Assembly: GCA_030674155.1 (NCBI GenBank)
Contig: CM060342.1
Coordinates: 25,991,882 to 26,055,881, forward strand
Length of the DNA: 64,000 bases
Source: Stramonita haemastoma
Taxonomy: Eukaryota; Mollusca; Gastropoda; Neogastropoda; Muricidae
Direction of reading: 5' to 3'
Both the position numbers and the translations under genes were made by a program. Below, piece after piece: positions 23,340 through 36,390 of this stretch (its first letter is position 1; the number at the start of each line of letters is the position of its first letter). Under the pieces are notes generated by a model. That model was not told the DNA's origin and made no database searches. It saw only the letters and a program-made list of their open reading frames with translations.

Positions 23340-23394
23340 CCTATCTACACAGTTTAAATTGTAACTTGATGACAGCTTATATGGCCATTGAGGT

Positions 23395-23645
23395 TTAGTG
23401 GGGCTATATATTGTCATGCCTGGTTGCCAATTGGATGGGTGACCGTTTGCGGCCTTGGCTTCAGTACAGTTCACCCAGTTGTAAATGGGTACCTGCCCTC
23501 TTTAGGTCAAGGAAGGTAAAGCAGCGAGGGAAGGAGATGGGCGCCGCCCTCATATGCTGGCTCCTAGAGAAGCTGAGGTCTCTGACACCTTGCTCTCCTA
23601 CGACCACACAAGTTATGGGACACCTTTACCTTTTTACCTTTTTAT
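23395..23645 (+). repeat. SINE with a 5S-rRNA-like internal box
   Basis: Contains CATGCCTGGTTGCC and AATTGGATGGGTGACCG. These resemble the GCCTGGTT...TTGGATGGGTGACC segment (box C region) of metazoan 5S rRNA. The body follows (GTAAATGGGTACCTG, GGAAGGAGATGGGCGCCG, CTCCTAGAGAAGCTGAGGTC), with a tail of TACCTTTT repeats. It is not a 5S gene, because the rest of the 5S sequence is absent. Confidence 0.6.
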
Positions 23646-24049
23646 ATAGACGTCATCAAAAGAATGGGTATCTTTTGGTGTTTTTTTTGTTTTTCCTACT
23701 TCCTCTTCTCTTTTCAGTTCCATGTTAATTCTCACTTGTAAAAGAAAGCTTTTATCATCAAATTTATATCACTTTTTTTTCGGTTAAAATTTGTTTTAAT
23801 CACCTTTTTTTTTAAAACAACAAACAAAAAAACCTATCTGTAAGGAGATTAATAGTGATATTCTTTTTTTTTTTTTTTAAATCTCAGAAAAAGCTAACCT
23901 AGGCATGTATTGACTTTCACACACAATTTTTTTTAGACCCCAAAATTTTCACTTATGTGCTTCTGTATACATTTGTATGTCATGTTCGATCTGATTTGGC
24001 TTATTTGCTGTACAACTGATCCTCCAATAAAAAAAAATATATATAAGAT

Positions 24050-24051
24050 AT

Positions 24052-24118
<67 letters not shown>
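24050..24118. repeat. (GATA)n microsatellite
   Basis: About 17 tetramer units. Confidence 0.97.
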
Positions 24119-24205
24119 TACTGAAGTCAACAGAACTGTACTGGGATAGATCGGTATGATCAGCAGTTATCAGGGACAGTAACTCTTCTTTTATCACTCC
24201 AACAG

Positions 24206-24241
24206 CCCCCTCTGTCGACCCAGCTACACAATATGATCCAG
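24206..24241 (+). CDS. TAOK: TAO kinase candidate micro-exon (36 bases)
   Basis: Acceptor CCAACAG, donor GTAACG, length divisible by 3, phase 0/0 and in frame with exon 10. Encodes PPLSTQLHNMIQ. Support comes only from splice sites, frame and GC content above the intron. I cannot match it to a known TAOK segment, so it may be an optional exon of the linker. Confidence 0.5.
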
Positions 24242-27200
24242 GTAACGTTCGCATGCTGCACGCTGGATGTCAGTTCTCTCCCTTGGACCCATCTCTACCC
24301 ACCCACTCCCTTATTCTTTTCCCCTCCCCCTCCCTTTTCTCCCCCTACCCCATGACCATTTTTTTCCCTCCATTTTACTTCTTTTTTTCTTTTGAAATTT
24401 TTTTTAGCAAACTTCTTTTATTTTGTGCATTGGTTTCAATTTTGTGCATTCAGCTTCTGAGCTGTTGTTTCATCATTTTTTTTGTTGTTGTTGCTTACGT
24501 GCAGAAATTTGATAACTGAAGAGGTTAGTAAAAGTGTGAATAAATCAACTTCAAAAATGAACACTTTTTTTTTTTTTTTAAACTTTGTAAGTAGGTTTTC
24601 TAAAATTTCTTGTTTTCTGCTTAATTTAAACAACATACAGATGTTTGAGACAAACATGTCAATATGAAACTTTTGTTCATCATTCCTTTTTGTACTTCTG
24701 TATGGTGCTTTAACTGTTGATGGTTCACACAAATCTCATTTTTATAGATATCTTACAGCCATTTCTTTTTGTATGGCTGCCATTTTTCATTCATCTTTTG
24801 ATATTTTAATTGCAAAACCAGTCAAAAAAAATAAAAAAGAGAGAAAAAAAAATCAAACGTTACATTCGGGTGCCATTATTGAAACGTTCGGAACAGAAAA
24901 TGTCATTTATGGTTTCGCCTGTTTTGTACAGTAACTTGCAAAAGCGACTGAAAAAAAGATTTTGTTCATGGTAATGAATTAGTTATAAAGTGCTGAACGA
25001 AACATGCCAACAGAAAATGTTAGCCATGATAAAGCCTGTTGGCTTAGCAATTTGCAAAAGTAACCAAAAGTGAGAATTTGTTGAAGATAGCGTTGTTAGT
25101 TGTGTAGTGCTAACTCGCCTACCTGTGATGAATAAAACTGGTAAAACTACCCGATTATTGTTTAAAAAAACAACCAACTTGTGTCCAAGATGATTCATAA
25201 TGTTTGAAGAAAGATTTGCTTAAAATGCTTTCTAGCCTTTATTGATTGCCAACATTATCAGTTTACACAAAATATTCACCAACATTGGTGCAGAAATGTT
25301 AAAAAACAAAACAAAGTTTTATAACTAGAGTGATGCGATAAAATAAGTGAAAAGTTAAATAACTAAAGTGATGTGATAAAATCTGTGATATGCCAGACAA
25401 GATTAGCTAGCAAATGAAACAAAACCAAAATTACTGCTAAAGAAGACAAGTGAGCAAATTCAAATAAAATCAATCCTCAAAGTCGAATGCAGCTACCTTC
25501 ATGATGGGCAAAAACGGTCGCATATGCAAATTCTGACCTTTCGTGAACCCTGGATTCTAGCTGAGGAACAAAAAAAAAAAACCTAGAAAAAAAACCCTGC
25601 AAAAAACAAAAATTTCTGCCAAAGAAGGTAAGTTAGCCAGGTGAAACCATTTCATCATCATAATCCAAGAAATTAAGAAATGAATTATATATATGTTACA
25701 TTTCACACATGGAAAAATATGTAAGTTTCATGTAGAGATGTGATGAATGTACTTTTTTTTTCCCTGTAGCTTATGTTTTCCTCATCTCCTGTCCATTTTC
25801 AGACCTCCTGTATATTCCCCTTGTTCCATGGTTTAGCCCCCCACCCCCAATCCCACATTTTCTTTTTTTGATTTTTAAATTTCTTTTTCAGTCATGAAGA
25901 TTCTTCTCATTAATTTGTTTTATTTCAACTCTGCCGTACAAGTTGTAGATAAATGTCAGATGGTGTGTGCTACATGCTAAGAAGAAACTGTAAATATCTG
26001 TGCTGCTTTTATCTATGTGATTTTTTTTCTGTTCATAACTTCTTTTTTTGTGCATGTTTTCTTTTTTGTTGTGTTGTGTTTGTTTTTTACTTACTTTTTA
26101 ATGGTGAAGAGTTTTTTGGTGTAAAAAAAAAAATTCTAGTGTTAATAAAAAGAGAATGAAGTTTGAGGGGGTGGAGGAGGGCATTGTGCTGTCTCATCTG
26201 AAAGGAGAAGGAAGGTGGTAGGACAGTCTAGATGTTCTTCTGCCTAACAAGTAAACTGTGAGGTTCTGGGTTTGATTCCTCAGCCTTGCCCTTTCTTCCC
26301 AGTTTGATGAGAAAGTGGAACTAAATGTTAAGTCTTTTGGAAGATCCAAAACCATTCATACCCATGTGTTTACAGACACCAAAAGAATCCATGACAGTTG
26401 AAAATTGGAAAGAGCCAGGAAATACCTCACAGCTGTCATGGTATGGCAAAATTGGTAGGCTCTATTCCCAACCGTGTTCCCGAAGTTGGAATGCAGTTTC
26501 CTTGATGATGGGGGGAGGGGGAAAAGACAGCCACATATACAAAAATCTCACCATTGGTTAACCTCAGAGCTGTAGCGAAGAAAGGGGGGGGGGGGGACAG
26601 TTGCATATACAAAAATCTCACCATTGGTTAACCTCAGAGCTGTAGCGAAGAAAGGGGGGGGGGGGGGGGGGGGCAGTTGCATATACAAAAATCTCACCAT
26701 TGGTTAACCTCAGAGCTGTAGCCAAGAAAGGGGGGGGGGGGACAGTTGCATATACAAAAATCTCACCATTGGTTAACCTCGCTGTAGCGAAGAAATCCAG
26801 GGGGGCATCTTTGGTGCCATTCCTGTCCTGCTGTTCCCATGCCGCTCATTTCAGTCTCCCTCCTCACCCATACCCAGACTGATTTTGTGGCATCCTTAGG
26901 GTCAGAAGTCCACAGGGAGTCAGTCCATCAATATCACTGCTGTAGGGCCACCAGTCACAGGGAGGGGGGGGGGGGGGGGGGGGGGGCAGGGGCAATGATC
27001 AAGTTTGTGAGCTTGGGTCAGAAATACAATGTGCAGAATATGGAAACGCAGTAGCATGTACCCAAGTGGCTGTTTGGTTTTTAAGGAAAAATTAAACATA
27101 GCTGGGAAAAAAAGTTAAATTGGATCTTTTTTTTCTTTCTTTTTTTTGACCTCTTACTGATCTTCTTGTGGAATTTGCATAAAATTGTTGTTCGTAGGTT

Positions 27201-27970
27201 TGGTTAGTGTTTAAGGGTGTTTTTTTGGTTTTGTTTATTTCTTTGGGTGTTTTATGTTTTTGTTTTTCTTTGATACTTTTTTAAGCCTGAAAGTCACTTC
27301 CCCAATAGGTGGACATCAGTTCAGATTTCATGTTGGTTCCCCTGATGATAATAATGCATTACCATTAATAGCCTGTGTGCTTGCGCTCTCAGTGTGCACA
27401 GGCATTTACACAGACATCTACATGCATACACTAATACATGTTTTGGCTGCCCTTGTATGCAAATGACAACATTTACAGAACAGGATGCACACATGAACTG
27501 AGTGAATGTTAAAAAAAAAAAAAGCACAAGTGCTTATTCAGTGCATATAAGTGCTTATTCATTATCCTTAAAACAGAATAATGAAATGGAATCAAAATGA
27601 AAATAGACCATGTATTTGCACATATTCATAACGTGGGATGTAGCTGGTACAAGTACTTACACTTGGTTCATGCGCGTACACGGAGTGACTACATGCATAC
27701 ATTCGCATCATGTAGGGAAGAAACATCAGCAGTTCAAAAATTTGTCTCGCTGCGGGAAACTGAAAACCTATCAACAATATCATTCTTCAGGTAGGAAATA
27801 TGCTTGTTACTATCTATGCATCCTGATGATACGACACGTCATATATTTTCTATTTCTTATATATATACAATTTTTTCTACACATTTTGTTGTTATAACTT
27901 TTTTTGGTAATGTTTTCTTTCTGTGTGTTCATTTCTGTTTATGTTTCTTTGTTGTGTACGATAAAACAAG
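24242..27970 (+). other. Large linker intron: repeats only
   Basis: AT-rich, many T-runs. Contains one copy of the 'CTCACCATT' module (about 25490-25570), its tandem array at 26480-26790 and a G-run of about 22 at 26964. No conserved protein was read. Confidence 0.6.
26480..26790. repeat. Four tandem copies of the 'CTCACCATTGG' module joined by G-runs
   Basis: Unit of about 67-80 bases: GTTGCATATACAAAAATCTC, ACCATTGGTTAACCTCAGAG, CTGTAGCGAAGAAA, then a G-run of 10-22. Units are nearly identical, so the amplification is recent. The single-copy versions elsewhere in the window lack the G-run. Confidence 0.9.
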
Positions 27971-28021
27971 AAGGAGCAGAGGGGTAGCAAAGCGGCAAAG
28001 AAAGAAGTAGAACACGCGACA
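27971..28021 (+). CDS. TAOK: TAO kinase candidate micro-exon (51 bases)
   Basis: Acceptor AAACAAG after a T-rich tract, donor GTAAGT (strong), 51 bases, phase 0/0. Encodes KEQRGSKAAKKEVEHAT, basic and low in hydrophobics, as fits a linker. Not recognised in vertebrate TAOKs, so it could be a lineage-specific or alternative exon. Confidence 0.45.
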
Positions 28022-28350
28022 GTAAGTGTTGGTGTCTGCCTATCACTCCACTCTGTAGGTAGTCGGTGTCCAGACCAGTGTTCCCTGCCTACCCCCTCTC
28101 CGTCTTCTTTGTTGTCGCGGTACATACTCTGAAAAAATACCAAAATATCTTTCATGTGTGACATTACGATGATATTGTTGTTGATATATGGCATCATGGC
28201 AAAGGTGTTGAAGAACAGTCTGGGTGCTGTTGTAAGAGTGGCACTGTGGGTGGTATACATGTACTATGTACGTCTGTTGTTGTTGATGTGTATTGTTTTC
28301 CTTTCCCCTTTTTCCTCCCCCCTCCCCACCATGGATGGTGGTGTATAAAG

Positions 28351-28410
28351 GACTGGCCGTCGCTGTCATCGCGAAGCGGGTCCTACAGCCCCCAGTCGTG
28401 GAAGGTTCAG
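28351..28410 (+). CDS. TAOK: TAO kinase candidate micro-exon (60 bases)
   Basis: Acceptor ATAAAG after a pyrimidine-rich tract, donor GTATTC, 60 bases, phase 0/0. Encodes DWPSLSSRSGSYSPQSWKVQ, a Ser-rich segment like TAOK linkers. The next sure exon (34734) needs a phase-1 partner, so either another small exon lies between, or these micro-exons belong to a different splice form. Confidence 0.5.
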
Positions 28411-30039
28411 GTATTCCTGCCTGTGCTTTGCTTACTACTTACTACTACTACTCCACGGTGTTATTCACTGCTGAATGATCCATTGCCTTTGTGTATGACG
28501 TCTTGTGCTGCATCGTGGTTTCTTTTCTTTTACTTGGTTTTTTTTTTTATTGTTCTGGTCGTCGTCTTTTTTTTTTTTTTTTTTTTTTTTACACTGGTTG
28601 AATATTGTTTTTGGACTTGCTGTTTTTTGCCTGCGATGGTCGTCTTTGATTTTTATTGTTGGTATTTTTCTTTTATTCGGTATTTTTTTTTTATAGAATT
28701 TAAAAATATATATATATATAAAAAAGAAAAGGAATGGGTCCATAGTTCTTTTCAGATGTCGAAGGTAGGGATTAAAACTGCGTGGTACAGATTTGTACAT
28801 TCGCATGATGCACATGCATGTGTATCAACAACAATAATCAAGTGCATGTTGGGAGTACCTGAACAACAATGAAAATCTTACTTGATTGATCTGAAGATGT
28901 TTTTATCTGATCATCACGGGTTTTATCTGATTTCAAGTGCAAAAAGTTGTGAATTGATTCTGTCAGACTTGGAACAAATAGTTTGAAGCTACAAGTTCAG
29001 CAAAAAGAGTGATGTGTTTGTCATCATCGATTTGTGTAAGATTATAGGAAACTGTGCTGAACACTCAAGAGAGCTAGGTGTCGACAGAAAACTCCTGAAA
29101 TCAGATACTCGATCACATTTTCTTCAAGGGGACTGGACCTTAAAAGTTAAATGCTGGTTTAACTTAACTTGCATGACGTATGGTGAGCAAATTTTTTGGT
29201 TCAGAATGTACAATTTGTGGATGTCTGGGAACCTGTACCACCTGGTAGTATAAGGCAGCAGATTTTGAAATCCACATTTGTAATTCATTCCTTGGTTTTA
29301 TTTCATCTTCATTTGTGGTTGCTTTTCTGTCTTTTTTTTAATATTTTATTTATTTAATGAGAAGATTCTGTCTTTTTGTTATTTCTCTCATTGTGGCATG
29401 TTTGAAAGTGTACATGGTGTATTACTTGTATTTCTCTATCATTATCATCTTTATCACATTTTCGTCTCTGATCTGTGGGAATGGTTGCTCTTGTGTTGAC
29501 ATATCTCTTTTTTTTTTTGTTTGTTCATCGGAATCTATGTGACTCAGTTGCCCATGATTTCATGTAATGAGGACTTGTGAAGAATGACAGAATTGTTCCG
29601 TGTTTTGTGTAGGAGAATGTTGACGGCTGATTCGATGTGTGTTATGTGTGCCGACTAATTAGCAACGTGTTTCTGTTTACAGCTGATTTGAGTCTGTGTT
29701 TTGTGTGTGCCAATCACAGCAACGTGTTTATGTTTATTGAACTTCCTACTATCACCCCCTTTCCTTTCCAGTGTCCACCATTTCTTTATGCGAATATGGT
29801 GTAGAAAAGTTTTCTCCTTCGAAGTAAGAAGAAAATGTGTGCATGGCCAATGAATGGAAGAAAAAGCATGAATCACAGATTTTGCTACTAAGATGTGCTC
29901 GTTGAGAATTATTGTTGCCTGCCCCTTTCTGTGTACCGTTTGTGTCCAGTCTTTGTCCTTTTTTGTGTGTTTTTACCTCAAAAAGAAAAAGTCAAAGCAA
30001 CAATTATAGTCCTTCTTTTTCTATCCAATGTTATATTTT

Positions 30040-30597
30040 AAAAAGCAGGATAGCCTAGTGGGTAGAGCGCTGTGCTCGTGATCCTATGGCCTGGGTTCAA
30101 ACCACCACTGAGACACCAGTTTTAGGGTGTTTTTCTCCTGGAGTTAACATCAGACTGATTCCACTTCTCAGAAAATTCTTTGGATGAGACTATAAACCTG
30201 TGTCTTGTGTGCAAACACATGCAGTTCAACATCTTGTTCATACAGTAAAACCCGTTCCACCTTTTGAAAGAGTAGGCCATTGTTCACTAAGAATGAAATG
30301 GAAAGAAACCATAAACCTATGTTCGTTTACGAACACACGCAGAGCATCTTGTTCATCAGTAAAACCTGTTCAGCCTTTCGAAAGAGTAGGCCATTGCATG
30401 GTGGTAAGAATGATGACAGGGTTTTTTGTTGTTGTTTTTTTTTTTTTTTAATAAATGCATGCACACCAGTGTCGTGTTTAGACATTATTCCCTAAGTGGA
30501 AATGCAGGCTGTTTTCATGGTGGGTAAAAACTGTTGCATATGCAAAAAAATTGCCATTGGTGAACCTAAGAGCTCTAGCCAAGGAACAAAGAAGAAA
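30040..30597 (+). repeat. SINE family B, longest copy
   Basis: tRNA-like head (GGATAGCCTAGTGGGTAGAG, B-box GGGTTCAAACC), TTAACATCAGACTGATTCC, a core repeated twice (AGAGTAGGCCATTG at about 30270 and again at about 30385), then ATGCATGCACACCAGTGTCG and the CTCACC-type 3' module. The doubled core shows internal duplication. Confidence 0.8.
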
Positions 30598-32295
30598 AGC
30601 AGATGGTTGTATAGTTCCTGAGCTCACTTTATGTTTTTTTTTATGTTTCCCTACCATACCTTCTGTCATAGGGTTTTTTGGTGTTCCTGAAAGTGCATGT
30701 CAGTGTATGGTAAGCTTGTTACAGTTGTTTCGGTAGATACGTGCAAGACAGCAGATATGCAAGTTGTAGGATTTTGTGTGTGTGTGTGTGTGTGTGCGTG
30801 TGTGTGTGTGTGCGTGCCTGTGTGCATGTGTGTGTGTTGTTTGGTTGGGTGCATTATGTTTATTTGTGTGGGTGGTTCTTTTTTGTTTTTTTTACTGTGA
30901 GATGACAGCAATTGAAAAAAAAGAGAGAGATTTTTGTGATAAATTGGCACAGACATGTGATTTGTTCTAAATATGATTGTACTGAAATAAGACATAAAAT
31001 CATTCTAATGAATTTTACATTATTGGCTACTGTCAGGATAAAGAGCAGGTATAGTTATGGTGGTATTTTTCCTGTTTTCTATTTTTTTAAAATGGTTTTC
31101 TAGGGGGGGGGGGGGGGGGGGGAGGTTGTTAAATGGAGAGTTACAGCATATAATACTAAAAACTGAAGGAGATATGAAATGTAACTGTTGGATACAACTT
31201 CAGTTTAAATATTGCCTAAGACAAAATTGTGCTGTGTATTGGTGTAGAAGGGAAAGGTGGTGAAAAGAAAGAAACTTGTCACTTCTGTCCTTACGTCTGG
31301 ATTTTGTTCCTTTAGAGCAAGTTTTCTGCTACCTTTCTTCGATTGTGGAGAAATAGATTCCTCCCCCCCCCCCCCCCAAAAAAAAATGTTGATAGATTTG
31401 GTTTTTTGAATCTTGTGCTACAGTTATTTGGATATCAGTATAGATTACTTCTGTGCAAGTGTTTATTTCTGCAAAATCAGTACTTTGCATTCTCCAAAAA
31501 TTTTCCTCATATATTATGTTTTCCCATCTTGCATGTATTTCGTTAAGCAAATATTATCTGATTTGGGGGGGGGGGAACTGTTTTCTTAAGTATGCACAAA
31601 ACTTGTGATATGTAATTGGGCTTGTTCTCTCTTTTTTTTTTGTTGTTGTGCACGAGCTTGCTAAAAAAAAAAAAAAAAAAGTTTATTTTTAACCAAAATT
31701 CATTTACTGGGGGAAAAAAAGAACCTGGAATTAAAAGGAGACTTGTATGTATGAATCTGTGTAAGCAGAGACCTCTCAAAACTGTAACCAGAACTAACAG
31801 TATCATACCTATGTAATTGTTATCGTGTAAACTGTCACTGTTGCATGAACAGGTCTGAGCGAGCCCCTGTAGATGAACTGGTGTAAATTATTTATGCTAA
31901 ATGGAAATGCTTGTCTTCTGAAATGTAGCTTACCCGCAAAACAAACAAAACAACAGTATGAGGCTTGTGGCACCACCACCAATGCAGGAAAAACTGAAAC
32001 ATGAGGGAAAAATGTGCTGTTTGCAACTGTGTCGAGATACTTTCATATCTTATGTTCAGCTACAATGTTTGTCTGCAAAATGGCATTCATCGAGTTGAAG
32101 ATTTGGTTTATGATTTATGTAGAACATCTACTGTGTGATATTGCAAAGTCAGTGGGAAAGGAGGACTGGACCAGCTGATTTGGTGTTAGTGGTTACTGCT
32201 GTGAATTCCTTCCTGGAAGGGTATGGGTTTGATCTGTGTCGGTGATGCATGGTTATTGTAAAGTTTTCAAGCACTACACTGTAGGCTGTAGTTTT

Positions 32296-32504
<209 letters not shown>

Positions 32505-32508
<4 letters not shown>

Positions 32509-32680
32509 TATCCCTTAGTCTAGTAACCATGGGGCACCCCTGAAGACTTGACAACCAGTTCCCTCCATTCCTCTCTCTGTTCTGCCTTTCTCAAAATTTT
32601 GTTCAGTTCTAGGCCTGTCCATTTGCTGATGTTGTCCTCCCATCACTTCCTTGGTCTGCCTCTTTCTTAATTAAGGAAGA
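32505..32680 (+). repeat. Dispersed repeat shared with 45258-45420
   Basis: Shared blocks: GACTTGACAACCAGTT (GACCTCGCAACCAGCT in the other), TTTCTCA, AGGCCTGTCCA and GATGTTGTCCTCCCAT. Both copies follow (CT)/(TCTTC)-rich tracts. Class unknown. Confidence 0.7.
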
Positions 32681-33399
32681 GGCAGACTGTGTGTTATAAG
32701 GATGACATACATTGTAGAAGCAGCCGCTCTGGCTTGTCACAAAAGTCATGCAGCAAAAACAAAACAAAAACAAAAACAAGTCAAAAAGAAATCGATCAAC
32801 AATCAAGAAATTTAGCTCTTGTATGATTGTCATGAAGCTGTGTTCTCCTGGATATGAAAATCTGTTTCTGGGGAGGGGGGTTTGGTTGGAAGGTTTTGTA
32901 TGTGATTGTATTTTCAAATAGGTTTGCATACATATTGCTTCAACAAGACAAAAATTATTTTACAGTGTAGCACTTGCAAAAAAAAAAAATAATAATAATA
33001 ATAAGGAGAAGAGCACCTGTTTGCAGATGCATACACGCACATGCACATGCCTGTGTGCTGAGACTAATGCATTTCTACCGAACTTATTGAAGGCCTGTAG
33101 ACACAGACAGAAAGCTTAAAGCTTTATGAACAGACGCTTTATTGCTGTCTAGTATTACAGTTGCTAAGGTGATGGAGTGTATTGCCTCAAAGACACGTAA
33201 AAAAAAAGTCTGTATGTTTGCTATCGATGTATTGTACCTTGTAAATGATAAACCTGATTCATTGTTTTGGACTATTTTTATGATCTAAAACTTTGGCAGT
33301 ATTTTGAGACCACTGTTGAATGTGATTAAGTGCATTGACTTTTTCATTCTTTCTGTGAATTGATGATGAAAGTGAAAATTTGTAAGTATCAGATAACTT

Positions 33400-33430
<31 letters not shown>

Positions 33431-33825
33431 ATCATTGTTAGTTGTTGTCACTTTCAGAAAAGGAGTTTAGAAGAAAACCCATGGAATGAACAAACTGCCA
33501 TCAAACAAGAGTATATTTGGGCTGTAAAATGCCTTTCATTAATTCATCCATTTAGTTCTGATTTTACATGTGCTTGAGAATTACCATTAATCATTGTGTG
33601 TTTACAATCTCCCATTTACAAAAGGTAAAAAAAAAAAATGTTTGAAATTGTGAATGTTCAAATATATGCTGAACTGATTACCTCATTGTGAAAGGTGGGG
33701 GAAAAAAAGGATCAAAACTTGTTTTGTGTGAATATAGTTTGAAAAACAACAACAAAAACGAAGATGTATTGAAAACTCAGTTCTTGAACAGTCTTTGCTA
33801 TACAAATAAAAATTTCATTCAGGAT

Positions 33826-34200
33826 AATAATAATAATAATAATAATATATTAATTAATTAATTAATACATGGAATTTGTATAGCGCTATCTCTTGTAAAG
33901 ACAAATCAAAGCGCTTGCATTTGACCTACAGAGCCACAGATCATGCTGCCACCAGCGCAAAGATCCCCAACTCCAACTCCCCGATTTTTCTTCAGGGATG
34001 GTGTCTAAACACGACACCTGTGTGCATGCTGGTTTGTTATAATTTTGTCATCCGCTCCTACCGCACACGATGGCCTACTCTTCCGAAAGGTGGAACGGGG
34101 TTTTAACGTGTGCGCAAGATGGGATTTATAGAGCGCTGAGTCTTGTAGAGCACACAAATCAAAGCGCTTGCATTCAAATTAGTCACTCGCATGCAACTGT
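33826..34200 (-). repeat. Composite repeat: two 'AGCGCT' modules around a SINE core
   Basis: AAT/ATTA-rich tract, then GTATAGCGCTATCTCTTG and AATCAAAGCGCTTGCATTTG, then a minus-strand SINE core (ACGATGGCCTACTCTTCC, AACGTGTGCGCAAGATG), then a second GCGCTGAGTCTTG...AATCAAAGCGCTTGCATTC module at 34130-34175. Confidence 0.7.
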
Positions 34201-34227
34201 TCACAAATAAAATTAACAAATTACATG

Positions 34228-34230
<3 letters not shown>

Positions 34231-34311
<81 letters not shown>

Positions 34312-34446
34312 AAAACACATAAAAACACACATACACACACACACATACACACACACACACACATACACACACACACACACTTACACCCACACACACACAC
34401 ATAAAAATCCACACACATACGCACACACACACACATGCACACACAC

Positions 34447-34529
<83 letters not shown>
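34231..34529. repeat. (CA)n microsatellite, 300 bases
   Basis: Long CA array with ATA interruptions near 34310-34440. It is followed by a 33-base tandem duplication (GGACAGATGTGAGGTACTGT unit, about 34562-34627). Confidence 0.95.
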
Positions 34530-34733
34530 CAAGGTTACGGAGATGGAGGAGACTGAGAGTAGGGACAGATGTGAGGTACTGTGCTATGAGAGTGGGGACA
34601 GATGTGAGGTACTGTGCTATGATGGAAGAAGAAACCCAGATAGGAAATAAGTGTGTCTTGAGGTTGGATTTGAACGTGTCCAATGAACAGCAAGGATGGC
34701 GTTAACCATTGTTCTGGTATTGTTTGTCTGCAG

Positions 34734-34903
34734 GCTTCAGGGGCAGTGGCCGCAGCTCAGAGGTGCCGGCCAACAACTTTGCCACCATACGCACAACCTC
34801 CATCGTCCGCCAAGAAATCAAGCAGCACGCCCACTCCAACGAGTACCGCAACTTCACCATCTACAAACGCCTGCGCAAGCAGCATCAGAAAGAGCTGCAG
34901 TCT
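34734..34903 (+). CDS. TAOK: TAO kinase exon: start of the C-terminal helical region
   Basis: 170 bases, two leading bases (needs a phase-1 partner), ends phase 0. Encodes the conserved NNFATIRTTSIVRQEIKQH, then EYRNFTIYKRLRKQHQKELQ. FATIRT and the KRxRKQHQK basic helix are diagnostic for TAO kinases. Acceptor TTTGTCTGCAG is strong, donor GTGAGT. Confidence 0.95.
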
Positions 34904-35340
34904 GTGAGTTTTTTTAGAGTGTTTGTCTTAAATGATTGCATGAAGGAGAAGAGAGGAGTGTGTGAATGTTAGTCTTAAATGACTGTGTGAAGCAGAAGAG
35001 ACGTGTGTGTAGACTCTAGTCATCCCCCAGGATTTTAACAATTTTTTTTGGTTTTTTAAAAAAAATTATAAGCACAAATAGTGTTTGTAGATTTTTAAGA
35101 TAATTTGTTTGCTTTTAAAGTATGTTTTCAGTAAATATTCTTCATTTCATTACTTTCTGTCAATGCTTGTTTTTTAAGTATGTAAAAGTATTCTACATTT
35201 CGTTAATTTCTGTTAACGCCATGCTGTTTTAAGTTTAGTAAACTTGGGGTTTTTTGTTTCATTTGTTTGTTAAATACCACCACCCATGAGCAAGTGGATA
35301 GAGAAGAAAGAAAAAACTGCTGCTTCACCCAGGAATTGAA

Positions 35341-35498
<158 letters not shown>

Positions 35499-35611
35499 TA
35501 AATGTGCACGTTTCTGCCATCACACCACTGATCCCATGCATAAGTTTTCCTCATGAACACATAACCAGTATACGACTGTCTGACTAAAGCAGGATTCTCA
35601 TTTTTATTTAT

Positions 35612-35790
35612 TATTTTTATCATTCTTTTATATCGAGGATAATGGAATAAGCATTCAGATGCTTTTTTTACATCCAGCCCCCATGTGTATACAGCTTTGT
35701 AATCTTGTCATCTGTTCCCACCGGCACACGATGGCCTACTCTGACGAAAAGTGGAACAGGATTTAACTTGTGTGCAAGATGTTCTGCACT
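35612..35790 (-). repeat. SINE family A fragment abutting the next exon
   Basis: Minus-strand 3' half (TTTATATCGAGGATAATGG, CACGATGGCCTACTCTGACG, GTGGAACAGGATTTAAC). It ends about 20 bases before the acceptor of the exon at 35809, so it forms the intron's 3' end. Confidence 0.85.
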
Positions 35791-35808
35791 GTGTGTGTGT
35801 TTGTTCAG

Positions 35809-35943
35809 ATGGAGACAAGATTCAAAGCGGAGATGGAGGAACACAAGCAGAGGCTGGACAGAGAGTACGAAAGCCTGCGTGCTAAATGCAGCAAGGAGCT
35901 GGACCGCCTCAAGGCCAACCACATGTCCGAACTGGAGAGACAG
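35809..35943 (+). CDS. TAOK: TAO kinase exon: coiled coil 1
   Basis: 135 bases, 45 codons, phase 0/0. Encodes METRFKAEMEEHKQRLDRE and SKELDRLKANHMSELERQ. Length equals the vertebrate counterpart exactly. Charged heptad-like helix. The donor GTGAGT and the last 20 exon bases recur at about 36395-36440. Confidence 0.95.
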
Positions 35944-35979
35944 GTGAGTGTGGTCTGCTTTTGCCCAGCTTTTCTGGAT

Positions 35980-36362
35980 CGGTAGTCTAGAGGTAGTGTG
36001 CCTGCCTAGAGTGAAAAGTCGGGGTCAGAGTGAGTGGTGGTTCAAATCCCGTTTGGGCCCAAAACTTTTCCCCCATCCATTAGACCATGAGTGGTGGTCT
36101 GGGTGCTAGTCTTTCGGAAGAGATGATAAACCGAGGTCCTGTGTGTTACACACAGTTATTTAGCGCATGTAAAAGAACCCACAGCAACAAGAGGGTTGTC
36201 CCTGGCAAAATTTTGTGAAAAAAAGACTGATAGACAAACAAACACAGTTGCTGGCAGAAAAAGAAAAAAAAAATAATGGGTAGGTGCTGCTCTTGTGGCG
36301 ACGCGCTCTCCCCGGGGAGAGCAGCCCGAACTTCACGCAGAGAAATCTGCTGTGTCATAAAA
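35980..36362 (+). mobile_element. SINE family D (GC-palindrome SINE), plus strand
   Basis: tRNA-like head (GGTAGTCTAGAGGTAGTGTG, B-box-like GGTTCAAATCCCG), body with GTCTTTCGGAAGAGATGATA and ATGTAAAAGAACCCACAGCA, and near the 3' end the palindrome GCTCTCCCCGGGGAGAGC (36305-36322) followed by TTCACGCAGAGAAATCTGC. A second, opposite copy is at 39970-40367. Confidence 0.85.
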
Positions 36363-36390
36363 AGGATATTTTTTAAAAAATGTATTCATT

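Noticed and set aside
23395..23480. Possible 5S rRNA gene
   Set aside because: Only the central box resembles 5S; the ends are missing.
28246..28872. 208-codon open frame
   Set aside because: Phe/Tyr-rich reading of T-runs overlapping the candidate micro-exon in another frame.
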